Position numbers and translations under genes: made by a program. This document shows, piece by piece, positions 49,623 to 61,053 of a DNA stretch of 64,000 nucleotides. Position 1 is the first letter of the stretch; the number at the start of each line of letters is the position of its first letter. The notes beneath the pieces were generated by a model. The model did no database searches. It worked only from the letters and a program-made list of their open reading frames with translations, and had not been told where the DNA came from. Source of the stretch: Moringa oleifera (Eukaryota > Streptophyta > Magnoliopsida > Brassicales > Moringaceae); assembly GCA_021397835.1 (NCBI GenBank), contig JAJFZO010000272.1, forward strand, positions 1-64,000, read 5' to 3'.

Positions 49623-52600
49623 ATGAGTAAAGAAGATGACAGGTATACCGTTTAAACTGTAATGTAGCTTAAAACCGTGAAGATTTCAGTTGTAACTATT
49701 TATATCGTGATCTCCTCCTTTGTATTTCATAACATTGGTTGAGAATCGTGTCATAATTTTAGTTTCATACATGTTTGAAAATCGTATCTTACTTGGTTTA
49801 TCGTAACAAGTTTTTCAATTATGACTTATTTGATAACATCATTATGAGATTCGTAACATTCATAAAATCGTAACAAGTTTGTCAATCGTGACTTATTTGA
49901 TTTAATCGTGACTTATTTGATGAAATTGTAACTTAATTGATGAAATCGTAACATGCGAAATCATATATTCATATTTGTAATAGTTAATTCGTTTCAGTTG
50001 TTATTTAAAATGTTTTTTTTTCATTACAGAATCCGGATCATTATAACTTGGAATGGTGAGTGGTCCGAGTCTAGAGGAAGTTTTGAGTATATTGGCAAAG
50101 CCATCAAAACTAAGGAATATGTTATTCGGAGGGATTTGAAATATGTACAGTTGTTGGATTTGGTTAAATGTTGCGTGAAGGCTGATTTCTCTAATATTGA
50201 TATTGTACTGCATACCATAGTAAGATCTGAAAAAATCACTGTCAAAATTGAGTTAAGGAATGATGAAGATGTTGAGTTTATGTTGTACGATGACAGTATA
50301 GCTCCACGTATAATTGTTGATTTGGTGCAGAGAAATTTTATTGGAAATAGGCATGGTTTATGTGAAGGTGAAATTTCAGGAGGAGTTAATCCTTTTAACT
50401 CTTGTACGGGAAGTAATCCTACTATGCAATTAGACGTTTATGGCCTCGAACCATTCATCCATAGTGATACTCTTGTTGACACTCAGCACACCGATGAGAT
50501 AAATTTGGATGAACAGGTGGACTATGATATTGGGTGTGAATACCCAATCATGGGAACTCAACCTACTCAGCCTACCAGTGAAGATCAATGTGAACTCATT
50601 GTAGAGGTAGAACTCAACAATGAAGCGGTGAATGAGAACATACGTACTGTCCCACCTTATATCCCAGTTGCATGCCCAGAAGTACATAATAATTCAAATA
50701 ATGGTGTTGTCAGACGATATAATGTGTTGGGTGCTGAATTATATAGTCTTGCTCCGACTCCTACTATGGAATCAATGACTCCGATTCATACCCTTGCTAG
50801 AGGTTAGTTTTTCCTAAACAAGAAAGAGTTGAAGCGATTTTTGGGTATGCATGCATTAACTGGGAACTTTGAATTTAGAGTCACTAGGTCTAACAAATCA
50901 GTATTTGAGATTGCTTGTAGATAAGAAAATTGTGCATGGAAGGTTCGTGCTGTGAGAGTTGCGCAAGGGCAATTCTTACAAATTAGAAGGTATGATTTGA
51001 CGCATACTTGCACGGTTGAAGAGTTGCATCGACGACATCGACAAGCAAGTTCTGCTGTTATTGGAGAAATTGTAGCTCAGAGGTTATCTACCAATGCTAG
51101 AATCATTAAGCCGAAAGACATCATGGGAGATATGAAAGAACTATATGGCATACAGATTTTATATAGTAAAGCTTGGAAGGCTAAAGAGTATGTATTGTCT
51201 CTTACATATGGAGATCCAATTGAGTCATATCAACAACTACCTTCATACTGCCACATGTTGCAAACTATTAATCCGGGAACTAGGGCTCACATATGCATCG
51301 AGAATGGAACTAATCGATTTAAGTATTTATTTGTGGCTGTTGGACAATCATTGAGGGGGTTTCATTCAGTAATTAGACCGATCATTGCTATCAATGCTGC
51401 TCACCTAAAAGAGAGGTTCCACGGTGTAATGTTTGTAGCGGCGTGTAAAGATGGGAATGAATAGATATATCCAGTAGCATTCGGTTATGGTGACTCGGAG
51501 AACTATGAAGCATGGGAATGGTTCTTAGGGCAGCTAAAAGAAGCAATTGGTTTGGTTGAAGACTTGGTTATTATATCAAATCGTCATGCCAGTATTGCAA
51601 AGGCCAGCGCAAAGGTCTTTCCTAATTCTTGTCATTGTTTATGTTCTTGGCATATGGCTCAAAACATAAAGAATAAGTTTAAGAGAGAAGATGCATCTAA
51701 GATATTTTATAGTGTGGCTAGGGCATATCGAGAATTTGAATTTAATAAATTAATGACTGAGTTACAGGCTAATCACCCTAAAGCTTTTGAATATATCATG
51801 AAGAAAGATTCAAAAAAATGGTCACGTGTGTATTGCCCCCGGAGACGTTATCAACTCATGACCACTAACATTGTTGAAAGTTTGAATTCATGTCTTCGAT
51901 TTGCTCGTAAGTTGCCTATTATGGCTTTATTGGAATTCATTCGAGATATGATGCAACGTTGGTTCTATGATCTGATTGAAAAAAGCTAATGCTTGGAGGT
52001 CACAACTCACAGAGTGGGTTCACTCATTGATGAATGAGAGACAAAAAGTTTCATTACAAATGACGACTTCCAATGTTGATTGGAACATATTTTTAGTTAG
52101 GTACAAGGGTAAAGAGGCAGTTGTGAACCTTATCGACCGTAATTGTACTTGTAGGGAGTTTCAAGCTGATCTTTTGCCATGTGCACATGCACTGGCAGCT
52201 TCTAGGTGATACTGATGGTTTTGTTAATTTTATTATTCTTGTTATTTTTTTTCATTAACTTCATATGTTATGTACTTTTTGCAGGGAACGTAATATTGAT
52301 TTCATAACTCTTTGCTCTAACTACTACAAACAGGATCAACTAGTAGCTGCATATGCTGAGTCGGTATATCCAGTTGGTGACAAGTCTGATTAGAATGTAC
52401 CCGAGAAAATCAAAAGAGTTGTGATATTACCACCGAATAATGGTAAGTCAGTAGGGCGTCCAAAGAAGCAGAGAATACCCTCTGGTGGGGAGAGGGTGCG
52501 TAAAAAAAAATGCTCTAGATGCTTTCAATATGGGCACAATCGATTAACATACTCGAATCCACAATATTTTGATGGAGTAAGCCATTGTCAGTCGTCAAAT

Positions 52601-52717
52601 GTCCCTGATCAATTTCATCGTAAATGCCGTAACTGTGGTGGAGTTGGTCATAATTCACAAACTTGTCAAATGCCTCACAAATCAAATTCACAAGATGATT
52701 GCACCATCGACTTATGA
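49623..52717 (+). pseudogene. MURA-type (MULE) transposase, disrupted
   Basis: Exon 1 is 49623-49642 (MSKEDD, then R across the splice); the intron is 49643-50029. Exon 2 is 50030-52205, the second intron 52206-52284, and exon 3 52285-52717. The ATG at 49623 is preferred because the splice gives MSKEDDRIRIIITWNGEW in frame. Order: N-terminal WNGEW region; MuDR DNA-binding region (KKELKRFLGMHAL, ENCAWKVRAVR); MULE catalytic domain (about 51380-51900); SWIM zinc finger (CTCREFQADLLPCAH, 52147-52191); two CCHC knuckles (52510 onward). Three stops lie in one frame (50805, 50922, 51462). There is one extra A near 51979-51984 and a stop at 52391. Both Asp positions expected in the catalytic triad are Asn (INAAHLK at 51393; SNRH at 51579); the Glu (NIVESLN) remains. 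The first knuckle has Tyr for its last Cys (52550). Confidence 0.85.
49680..49960 (+). repeat. TCGTAAC motif array in transposase intron 1
   Basis: Within intron 1 the motif WTCGTAACW recurs: four exact CGTAAC copies (about 49800-49950), with variants TCGTGAC, TTGTAAC and TCGTATC between them, at irregular spacing of roughly 15-50 bases. Orientation is sense to the transposase. Confidence 0.65.
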
Positions 52718-52719
52718 TA

Positions 52720-53535
52720 AATAATAGTATTTTTTATGATATTGATGATTTTTAACTTCTACGTCATCACATATTCGGATTTTAGGTTAGGTTTTTATAT
52801 AATTTCAATTGTTACATGCAGATGAGTATACCTTATTTTTGTCCATTGAATTCGTAACTTGATTAGTAAATTGTGAGTAACGTTCGTAACTTGATTATGA
52901 AATCGTGCATACTTGTATAATGAAATCGTTAGTAAAATTCGTAACTTCATTAGGAATTCGTAACTTTATTAGTAAATTCTAACTTGATTAGTAAATTGTG
53001 AATAACGTTTGTAACTTGATTATGAAATCGTGCATACTTGTATAATGAAATCGTTAGTAAAATTCGTAACTTCATTAGGAAGTCGTAACTTTATTAGGAA
53101 TTCGTACCTTGATTAGTAAATTATGAGTAACGTTCGTAACTTGATTATGAAATCGTGCATACTTGTATAATGAAATCGTTAGTAAAATTCGCAACTTCAT
53201 TAGGAATTCGTAACTTTATTAGGAATTCGTACCTTGATTAGTAAATTATGAGTAACGTTCGTAACTTGATTATGAAATCATGCATACTTGTATAATGAAA
53301 TCGTTAGTAAAATTCGTAACTTCATTAGGAATTCGTAACTTTATTAGGAATTCGTACCTTGATTAGTAAATTATGAGTAACGTTTGTAACTTGATTATGA
53401 AATCGTGCATACTTGTATAATGAAATCGTTAGTAAAATTCGTAACTTCATTAGGAATTCGTAACTTTATTAGGAATTCGTACCTTGATTAGTAAATTGTG
53501 AGTAACGTTCGTAACTTGATTGATGAGTTAGAATC
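52720..53535 (+). repeat. 125-bp tandem repeat built from the TCGTAAC motif
   Basis: GTAACTTGAT recurs at 52886, 53011, 53136, 53261, 53386 and 53511, that is, exactly every 125 bases. Each unit contains about three CGTAAC and one CGTACC core, mostly in the form TTCGTAACTT, plus ATCGTGCATA. The array lies just 3' of the transposase stop, between the two convergent genes, in sense orientation to the transposase. The exact spacing suggests recent amplification. Confidence 0.85.
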
Positions 53536-54721
53536 TTATGGAGGCGTTACCAAAATTCATAACATTATTAGTACATCATACATCTATTGACAAAAAAAAA
53601 AAAAACCGTTTCAAAAAATTTTAAATTGTATATACAAAATAATGTCATATACAATTGTATAATTTCTAATGAATTAGAAAAGATGTTATATACAATTCTC
53701 AAATGTATATACAAAATAAATACATTGAATAAGAATAAAAAAATTGAATCAATGACTATCATTTACAGTAGAGTTGGCAAATATATATGTTGCCATGTGA
53801 TTTCTAATGACTGACATATCCTTGTCAGTGTATTTTAAATGTTTCCTAAGTAGTAAATATTCTATAATATACAGCATATGAGGACCACAATTGCCACTGC
53901 AAAAAAAAATAATAATTAAGAATAAGGAAAGACATTCACCAAGAATTTTTTTATGATAACACATACTAGAAAAAAGACTTACCTTCTTCGTTGCTGGGGG
54001 ACCTTGTTCTTTGGCTCTAAAGTGCATGAAAGTGGAAGATCCGGCATTTTGGCATTTGATTTTCGAATGAAATATCCGCCACTCGCCATATAGCTAGTTA
54101 GCATAAATCTAAATGGATTTTGCTGCCGAATCCTCACTTCAGTTGGTATCTCTTGACGGAATGAGTCATAGACACGCAACGAGAATTTTCTCAGATCAAT
54201 GACGACTAGGAGCCAGTGAGATCCCCCAACGTGGCAAGGAACCATCAATTACATTAAATATTGTTTAAATATCATTATTGAGTACTCATAATATGGAAAA
54301 AAAGTATATAAAGCATTACTAATGAAAATAACTAACCTTATTTACAGTGCCCCAAGCAGGACAATCCCTTGAAAATTTACCTCGCACACGGTCTAAGAAA
54401 TCTTCTTCCCATTTATGTGCTTCGAAGTTCGAGTGTGCCGGAGGACAATCAGCATCTGGATCCTTTTGATATTCGTTGTAAATGTAATAAAATGTTGTCT
54501 GTAAATTTGAACAATAAAACAAAGTCAACAAATAAATTGAATAGAAAATCAGATAAATAGTCTTAATGATCAATGAACTTACATATAGCCAAGGATCACA
54601 GATGCAGATATCTTGTGCATATTGCTCAAGTAGCTCCTTTTGCCTTCTCCGAAGTATGTATAAATATGCATCAATATGCTGGTGAAGACATCATAAAAGT
54701 GATATTATCAGTACTATTAAT

Positions 54722-54905
54722 CATGTTACGAAATCAAGGTACGAATTCTAAATTTAGTTATGATAATATGAATCATGTTACGAAATCAAGGTACGAATTA
54801 TAAATTTGGTTACGATACTATGAATCATGTTACGAAATAAGGGTATGAATTCTAAATTTGGTTACGATACTATGAATCATGTTACGAAACAAAAGCACGA
54901 CATTT
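54722..54905 (-). repeat. 52-bp tandem repeat of the GTTACGA motif in an intron
   Basis: GTTACG recurs at 54725, 54777, 54829 and 54881, exactly 52 bases apart, with AAGGTACGAATT and TTTGGTTACGATA between. It lies in the intron between exons E and F. Read on the minus strand the cores are TCGTAAC and TCGTACC, sense to this gene and opposite to the arrays left of 53540. Confidence 0.85.
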
Positions 54906-56214
54906 AAGCAAGCAATAATGTAGTGTAAAAAATTGAAAACTTACAGAGTCATCGATCCACTAATCATTGTCAATTAGGACTTTGAACCAGTCCACGCTGA
55001 CTGAATGGCCAATGCCTACGTTGCGGCTGAAGGAAATGAAAAGAAACTGTGAGAAAAAAATTTAAAAAAATTAAATTCAAAAAATTAGTATGCAACACAT
55101 ATGTAATACTTACTATGACTGGCCCTTCATGAAGTCGTTGAATGCAGCAATGATCTTATCTGATATTTTCAGCTTCGCACTGACCATGTGAGTGGACTTG
55201 GCTTTCTTATGCCCAGTATTAAGGTTAACATATGGACTGCACAGTTGTCTTGACCGTTTACGAGTCCTGACAACCGACATCACATTGTCAGTGGCCTCAA
55301 TTGGGACAAGAGCCAAGTCCCTCGCTGCCGTCCTTTTGGGTGACTCTGCAGATGGCAATTCTTCATCTACCACAGCAGGAGCCCCGAAGTTGTCACTGCA
55401 TGGGAATGTAGTGACAACTTCTTCCATTGGCCCTGCAGTGGCTTCTGTTTCGTGGCATTGCCCTGCAAGAGCCAAACCCTCTTGGGCTGAGTCTACCATA
55501 ACACCCTAAAAAAACAAACAATGTACTGAATTAGAAAGTCATATTTAATACATACATTTAATAATGTTCTAAAGAAAGAAAAATATCATTAGTAATACAC
55601 GAAGCAAAAAATACAGTTAAAATAGATTAGAGAACTACCTCATTGGGAACTGGATTTGACATAGGTGGAGACGGGTCTCGGTCACCAAATCCATATCCTT
55701 GTAGAGATATTTGGATGGATTTCAGGATCGCCATTTGCTCTTGATGGCGTCTTTCGTTGTCTGAGTCCATACGATTTACCCTCGCCTTGAGAAGATCCAA
55801 TTTCGACTCCATAGCAACGAGACGACGGTAAACATCTGGATCCCGTTCAACCCTTTAAGCGCCAGGTGCCTCCCGCTTAACATCCCTTTCCCTCAGGTCC
55901 AGCTCTGACTCGTCAACAATTCGTTCTTCTTGAGTAGGGATCCTCTCCCTTACCTTGAAAGTTTTGCGCAAAGAAGATGACGAATTTGTAGCCCTGTTCT
56001 GATTGGGAGACTCTACGATTTTATCATCCCGAATCGATCGTTGGGCAGGCACAACACTGTCTTCAACCCTAACATAGTATGGGGCTTGACGCTCGGCAGT
56101 AGTTGGCTTCAAATTTAGCTTAGCCCCCATATGAAAATACAAATAAAGTTACGAAATTAATAATGAATATACAAAAATGAAACATTAAGACACAACATAA
56201 AAAATTTTTGAAGA

Positions 56215-56465
56215 TAAGAAATTAGAGAAAGAGGGCACGAAATTGGAAAAGTAAGGCACGAAATAGATGAATGAAGGCACTAAGTAGAGAAAGAAGGTAC
56301 GAAATTTAGAAAGAATGCACGAAGTAAAGAAAGAAGATACGAAATTTAGAAAGAAGGCACGAAGTAGAGAAAGAAGGTACGAAATTTAGAAAGAAGGCAT
56401 GAAATAGAGAAAGAAGGCACGAAATAGGAAAGAAGGGACGAAATGGAGAAGATGGCACGAAATTA
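56215..56465 (-). repeat. ~20-bp GGYACGAAAT motif array
   Basis: About ten ACGAA copies (GGCACGAAAT, GGTACGAAAT, GGCACGAAGT) plus two variants, separated by AGAAAGAAG-type purine-rich linkers. On the minus strand the core is TTCGTACC/TTCGTGCC. It lies between exons B and C of the DUF1985 gene. Confidence 0.8.
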
Positions 56466-57419
56466 CTTACACTGTTTGTGAAGATTTTCTTGCAATCTCC
56501 ATTATGGGGCCTGCAATGGAACCTCTATTGGCAAATTCTTGGCAATGGCAAGTCGAATCTTGACAACCTCATGCGTTAGTAGCAGGAATCACTTTAAAGG
56601 CAAAAACCTGTGAAAAAAAATGAAAATGAAGTTATAATTGATTAATATAAAATTCAATGAAACTTTAAAAAAATAAAATAAAAAATTTCAAACAAAATCC
56701 TTACATGTAATGCCCATACGAAGCCGTAAGCATTATAGCTCACCCCATCAGCATCCCTGATTTGATTTGCAACTGCCTTCTTGAAATGCAATATGGAGTT
56801 GCAGTAGACCCTGGTGCCCCATGGAAAGCCATTGAAAGCCTCTAAATTGTCTACTAAATGAAACTGCCATGTAGGGACCTGCTGCCGCTCGTCGTGGCCT
56901 TTGATGAACCCATTCAGCAAATACAATAACCCCAGCTTTAGTTTATCATCTTCGTCTTCAAACTCTCCTTGTAGCAACCTCGTCTTGATGCTACTACCAC
57001 TAACCTTATCCTTCCCCCCGAAGTATTTGGCTAGGATACCAGATGGAGTAGCTTCAATATTCTTTGTATCCGGTAGCTCGCCAAACTTCAATCCAGTGAT
57101 TAGGCAGAATTCCACTTTGCTGAAACGAACTTCATTCTGCCCAAGTCTGAACCAGATTGTGGACAATAATCCCTGAGAAGTTAAAATCGGCGTGCAAATG
57201 TAGGAAATGCCCTAAGCAGGTCCCTCTGAATTTCTCCTTCTCAGAGTTATCCAAAATTGTCCTTAGAGTAGGGATGACATCATTGTCACAGTGCTTGAGT
57301 ATTTTTCCAATCTTCCACGACTCTTTGGGGGTCACATATGGCTTCTGAGAAACAGGGCTACTTGCCATCTGCATTTGATCCAAAAAAAAGGTCAAAAAAT
57401 AGATTTTCCATTCAGTAAT

Positions 57420-57720
57420 CATGGTACGATTGTTTTAAACAAGGTACGATTTAAGCAAATAAGTTACAATTTCAAACATATAAGGTACGATTTAAGCAAA
57501 CAAGTTACGATTGAAAACAAAAAAGGTACGATTGAAGCAAACAAGTTACGATTGAAAACAAAAACGATACGATTTCAGCAAACAAGTTACAATTTTCAAC
57601 AAATAAAGTATGAATTAAGCAAATAAGGTACGATTTATGCAATCACAGTACGATTGCATAAAAAAACAGTTCCATTACCAAAATAGGTTACGATTTCATT
57701 AAATAGATACGGTTATTATT
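57420..57720 (-). repeat. GTTACGATT/GGTACGATT motif array upstream of the DUF1985 start
   Basis: About ten exact TACGA copies and four variants in 300 bases, as AAGGTACGATTT and AAGTTACGATTG alternating with AAGCAAAC-type linkers. It probably lies in a 5' intron of the minus-strand gene, mirroring the array in intron 1 of the transposase gene. Confidence 0.8.
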
Positions 57721-58442
57721 ATGAGGTCACAAATGTGATGAACCGTTGCATATAGATGCACCTAAGCCAAGAAATATTGGAGCCAACAAACCAGAAAATG
57801 AAGACCTAAGCATGCGATACCTATATACATATACCCAGAGAAATTTTTGGGTTTCAATGTATCAAAAAAAAAATGAAAAATAATACACCGCGATATACCC
57901 AAACATAGCAGATTCCAAAACCAATACAAAATCAAAAGAAAATGATTCAAAAACTGTTGGAGAAGCTTTCAAGCCCATAGAGTAAACTCAAAAAAATTAA
58001 AAAATTGTTGAATCAAATATGAGGGAAGAATTTCATCCGTGGGTATTCAATAAGCAAAAAACCCACAGAAATTTGAGTAGAATAGATGCTTGAAATCATA
58101 CCTCTATTGATTTTTTAGTGATTCAGTAGCTTGCGGATATTATTGAAAGGTTGGTTTACAACGAAAGCAAAGAAATCAACAGACACCGAATGAAGAGAGC
58201 TGAAGCTGAATGAGCTAAGTGGTAAAACTTAGCACCAGAATTAGGAAAGAGGGAAATAGAGACGTTTGAGATGTTTGACTTTTCATATTCTGTAGTTGGA
58301 CAAGTAAGTAATTGTACATCTGCTGTGAAAGGTAATTTTGTCTCAAAGTGTCTAAAAAGTGTTAAAAACAAATATATTACTAATGTTAGTTATTTACGTA
58401 AATATCCTTATACGGGTGATTAAAAAAAAATTTTCCTCAACT
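57721..58442 (-). promoter_or_regulatory. Right terminal region: leader and promoter of the DUF1985 gene
   Basis: On the minus strand, sequence near 58240-58180 (CATTCAGCTTCAGCTCTCTT) resembles a pyrimidine-rich 5' leader. A possible donor (GAG, then GTATGATT) near 58102 would start a 5' intron reaching the ATG at 57374. The outer end is AT-rich. No inverted repeat to the left end was seen. Confidence 0.4.
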
Positions 58443-58451
58443 TTAAAGATA
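58443..58451. repeat. Right target-site duplication, TTAAAGATA
   Basis: Differs from the left copy at one of nine bases. It is followed by GTAAAATAGATAAT, which matches the empty site at 34795 onward. Confidence 0.8.
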
Positions 58452-60159
58452 GTAAAATAGATAATTTTTTTTAATTAAACATTCTGCATGTTTCCTAATT
58501 GTTGATTCAATGGAAGTGTGTAGAAAAATATAAAATATAAAAAAATTCAACAAACAACTAAAATGGAAATCTTATTTAATTTTTTATATTTTACCTATAA
58601 TTAAAGTGTATTATGAAAACAAAATGAAATGAATTGATCTTTTTCTATTATAGTTAGCAGAAAAAAAAAAAAGAAGCTAAATTACAGTGTAAGAAAAAGT
58701 CATGTCCTTCAAAGTTAGGATTGACCGTTAGACAAAATAATTTAATACTGAAAACTTAAGTTTCAAAGTTAATGAATGTTGTTAATGATCACAAATTTAT
58801 AATTTGAAATAATAATTGCTTTTATGATAACCTAAAATAAGTCACTATTGTACTCTACTGGAGAGATTTGTTTTATAAATAATTAAAAATTTTAATTATA
58901 CAGTAAAAATTATGAATTATTGTGATAATATCTATCTAATTTTATTTTTTAGTTATTTCAAAAAGAGTTTGCAAATTAATACATTAAGTAAAATTTCCGG
59001 AGATCTCCAAAAGAAACCACTTTGATTATGTGATAACATGCAAATGACAAGATGAATGCATGCATGTATGCTGTTGAGCCACATAATTCAAATTTCTGTT
59101 ACATTCTCTTTCCTTTTTTATATATGAAAAATGTTTATTGATTACGTGACATGTTTGATTGTTTTGATTTGTTATCTATACTATGTATTTTAAACAGTCC
59201 TTAAAATCGGATAAGGTTCCCTTGTGTAGCTAATACATTCGGGAGGTTAAGCTACTGGTTGATTTCTTGGATTTTGGTTGTATCAAAATTGGTCTTGCTG
59301 AGTCATTACAATATCGTTAAGTTACACTGCAAGCAGATGGCGTGTTAGACATGGTTTCACTTCTGCATGTTTAGTCACACATGGTCAAGTGAGGTGATGT
59401 AAGGGATAATAATGGGGGCTTTGCCAATTTGACGCATCTGTTGAAGATTCAAATCTAAGTTCTTTGCTTTAAATAGTTGGAAACAAGTCAAAACTGAGGT
59501 AAGATACTAAAATAGAATGCTCCTTGATAATTTACAACTTTGAAAGATGCCATAAATAAATCCTTCCTTCTTACTACCGTCACAAAAAGTAATGAAAACA
59601 ATTCTTAACATTCAAGTGACTGTAGTATAAATACTTCTCTCTGGGGTTATTAATTCCAAAAGAGAAAGTTGAAAGCTCTGGCAGTTACAAAATGATTGGT
59701 GCTGCCTGTTTATATTTCTTGATGAAGGTCTCTGGTGCAAGAAATGAAAATGACTTGGAAACATGTTGGCATGCCGTAAGAGGAGAATTGATAATTAATT
59801 CCAAAAGGTGAAAAGTTGAAAGCTTTGGCCAGTGAAGACAATATCTCTGTTGTCTTTACTGGAATTGTTATCAAATTAAACGTCTCTTTTTGTTAGGTGA
59901 TGCAGTAATAATTATAGCATAAGTTAAGAGTCGCAACTATAGATTAGTAAAAATAACTTTCCTTTGTTCATGTTTCAACTTCTATGAGCACAGTTAATAT
60001 ATAACTTTCACCTCAACCTTATCTAGTCAACAATCCTAATAGAAGGATAACTGATTTTAATTGAAGAGTCAAACTTCAAAAATCCAAATTTCAAAATCAA
60101 CTTTGTAATTTTCATCTTAATCTGATAATCTACAGTAGAATGATCTTGATTTGATCGTA
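58452..60159. other. AT-rich tail of unit 4 and junction to unit 5
   Basis: 58452-59100 is collinear with 34795-35640 except for a deletion of a couple of hundred bases near 58480. 59100-60159 holds no gene. Two diverged copies of a block around AAAGCTCTGGC occur at about 59665 and 59819, related to 30184. Confidence 0.5.
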
Positions 60160-61053
60160 ATCCTTATTATACCTACTGACTTGTTTCTTCTGCCATAATA
60201 ACACTCTCGCCGTTTTCACCATAACTGAAACTGGTAGCAAATTCGAGAGTTATGACTACCATATAAAAGTCGTCTTCTGATGATAGCCAAAAACTATCAT
60301 GCATATTCTTTATGGGGACTAACCGAAAGGGATGGATGTCCCCGCCAAAAACTATCATGCATATTCTTTATGGGGACTAACCGTACGCACACTGGAAGTG
60401 GAGACTACCTACCGTGGGCAGTGGGCACTGGAAATGGAGAAGAGAGGGTGGCTTGGTTGGGGAGTGCACAGCTTTTCATTGGAAAAAGAAATGGAGCAGA
60501 GAGGGGGGTCTGGTCAGTACGAAAGTGGCGTGAGCAGCAAGCTTTTTGTTGGAAAGAACACCTACCCGGCTATACCCATCCACAAATATATTACACTGTC
60601 AAATCAATCATAGGAATCATTACAAAAAGAAATTTCAGCTGAACTGATACCATCCTTTTAGCTGCAGCCCTTCCATACGCAACATGTTCCAAAAAATCAA
60701 TGGCGAAGAAATGGCCTTCCCCAATAGGGAAAATAAAAAAAAAAAGGTAAGCAATTCATAAATGAATAATGATAATAGTTTAATTTGAAAATTTTCAAAC
60801 AAACACTATTAGTCAAATTGATGTCACAGAGCTAATTCTCAATTGAATTGATGTTCTGTTTAGGTAAGTAGTGAAAAAGAGACATAATTTAAACATTTGT
60901 TAAGTTACTGAATAGACCATAGAAGCGTTTCATTCCAGCTAAGAGCAATCTTCCTAAAACCACATAGCAATTAAAAAATAAGTACAGAGGTTCCACAAAA
61001 TAAATACAGAAGTTCCAACAAGTATACAGAGATTTAACGAAATAAACAAAACT
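60160..61053. other. Shared non-coding block, unit 5
   Basis: Collinear with about 13910-15175 apart from a deletion. A local duplication of AAAAACTATCATGCATATTC and following bases (60287 and 60346, 59 apart) is specific to this unit. The 120-codon + frame at 60280-60642 spans this duplication and is not conserved as protein in the other units. Confidence 0.45.

Larger units (their letters stand above)
53749..57374 (-). pseudogene. DUF1985 + C48 (Ulp1-like) protease gene, VANC/Kaonashi-like, disrupted
   Basis: Exons on the minus strand: A 57374-56705 (DUF1985: FRGTCLGHFLHLHADFNFSG, then after a frame break VRFSKVEFCLITGLKFGELP and AYGFVWALH); B about 56610-56470 (degraded); C about 56140-55639 (charged, probable coiled coil DLLKARVNRMDSDNERRHQE); D 55505-55114; E 55026-54945; F 54678-54583 (HIDAYLYILRRRQKELLEQY); G 54498-54337; H about 54240-53983 (GGSHWLLVVIDLRKF with the catalytic His, VYDSF); I 53896-53749 (SGNCGPHML with the catalytic Cys). 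Most donors and acceptors from D onward are intact and join in phase. Breaks: frameshift with probable small deletion in A, TAA at 55855-55857, TAG at 54960-54962, and no AG acceptor before H. The role is inferred: a SUMO-protease-like domain fused to the domain found in VANDAL anti-silencing proteins. Confidence 0.8.
49230..58442. mobile_element. VANDAL-like non-TIR Mutator-like element with DUF1985-Ulp1 gene
   Basis: A 9213-base insertion flanked by 9-base target duplications (TTAAAAATA left, TTAAAGATA right); 9 bases is the size typical of Mutator-like elements. The ends (AAATTATCAAAATTAATAG left; TTTTCCTCAACT right) show no inverted-repeat relation by eye. Contents are a MURA-type transposase gene on + (49623-52717) and a convergent DUF1985/C48 protease gene on - (57374-53749), with arrays of a TCGTAAC-type motif in the non-coding parts. 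Non-TIR structure plus a MURA gene plus a DUF1985 gene is the VANDAL pattern; Ulp1-type C48 domains also occur in Kaonashi/CUMULE-type MULEs. Both genes are disrupted, so this copy is not autonomous. Confidence 0.8.

Noticed and set aside
49953..50029. ATG at 49953 as the transposase start
   Set aside because: It lies inside an intron. The spliced start at 49623 gives a better N-terminus with GT-AG borders in phase.
52845..53525. CRISPR-like array
   Set aside because: Units are contiguous tandem repeats without unique spacers, in a plant nuclear context.
49230..58442. Terminal inverted repeats of the transposon
   Set aside because: I compared both ends by eye over about 100 bases and found no convincing inverted match. 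A short AAAAGTCAAA match on both sides lies far from the ends.
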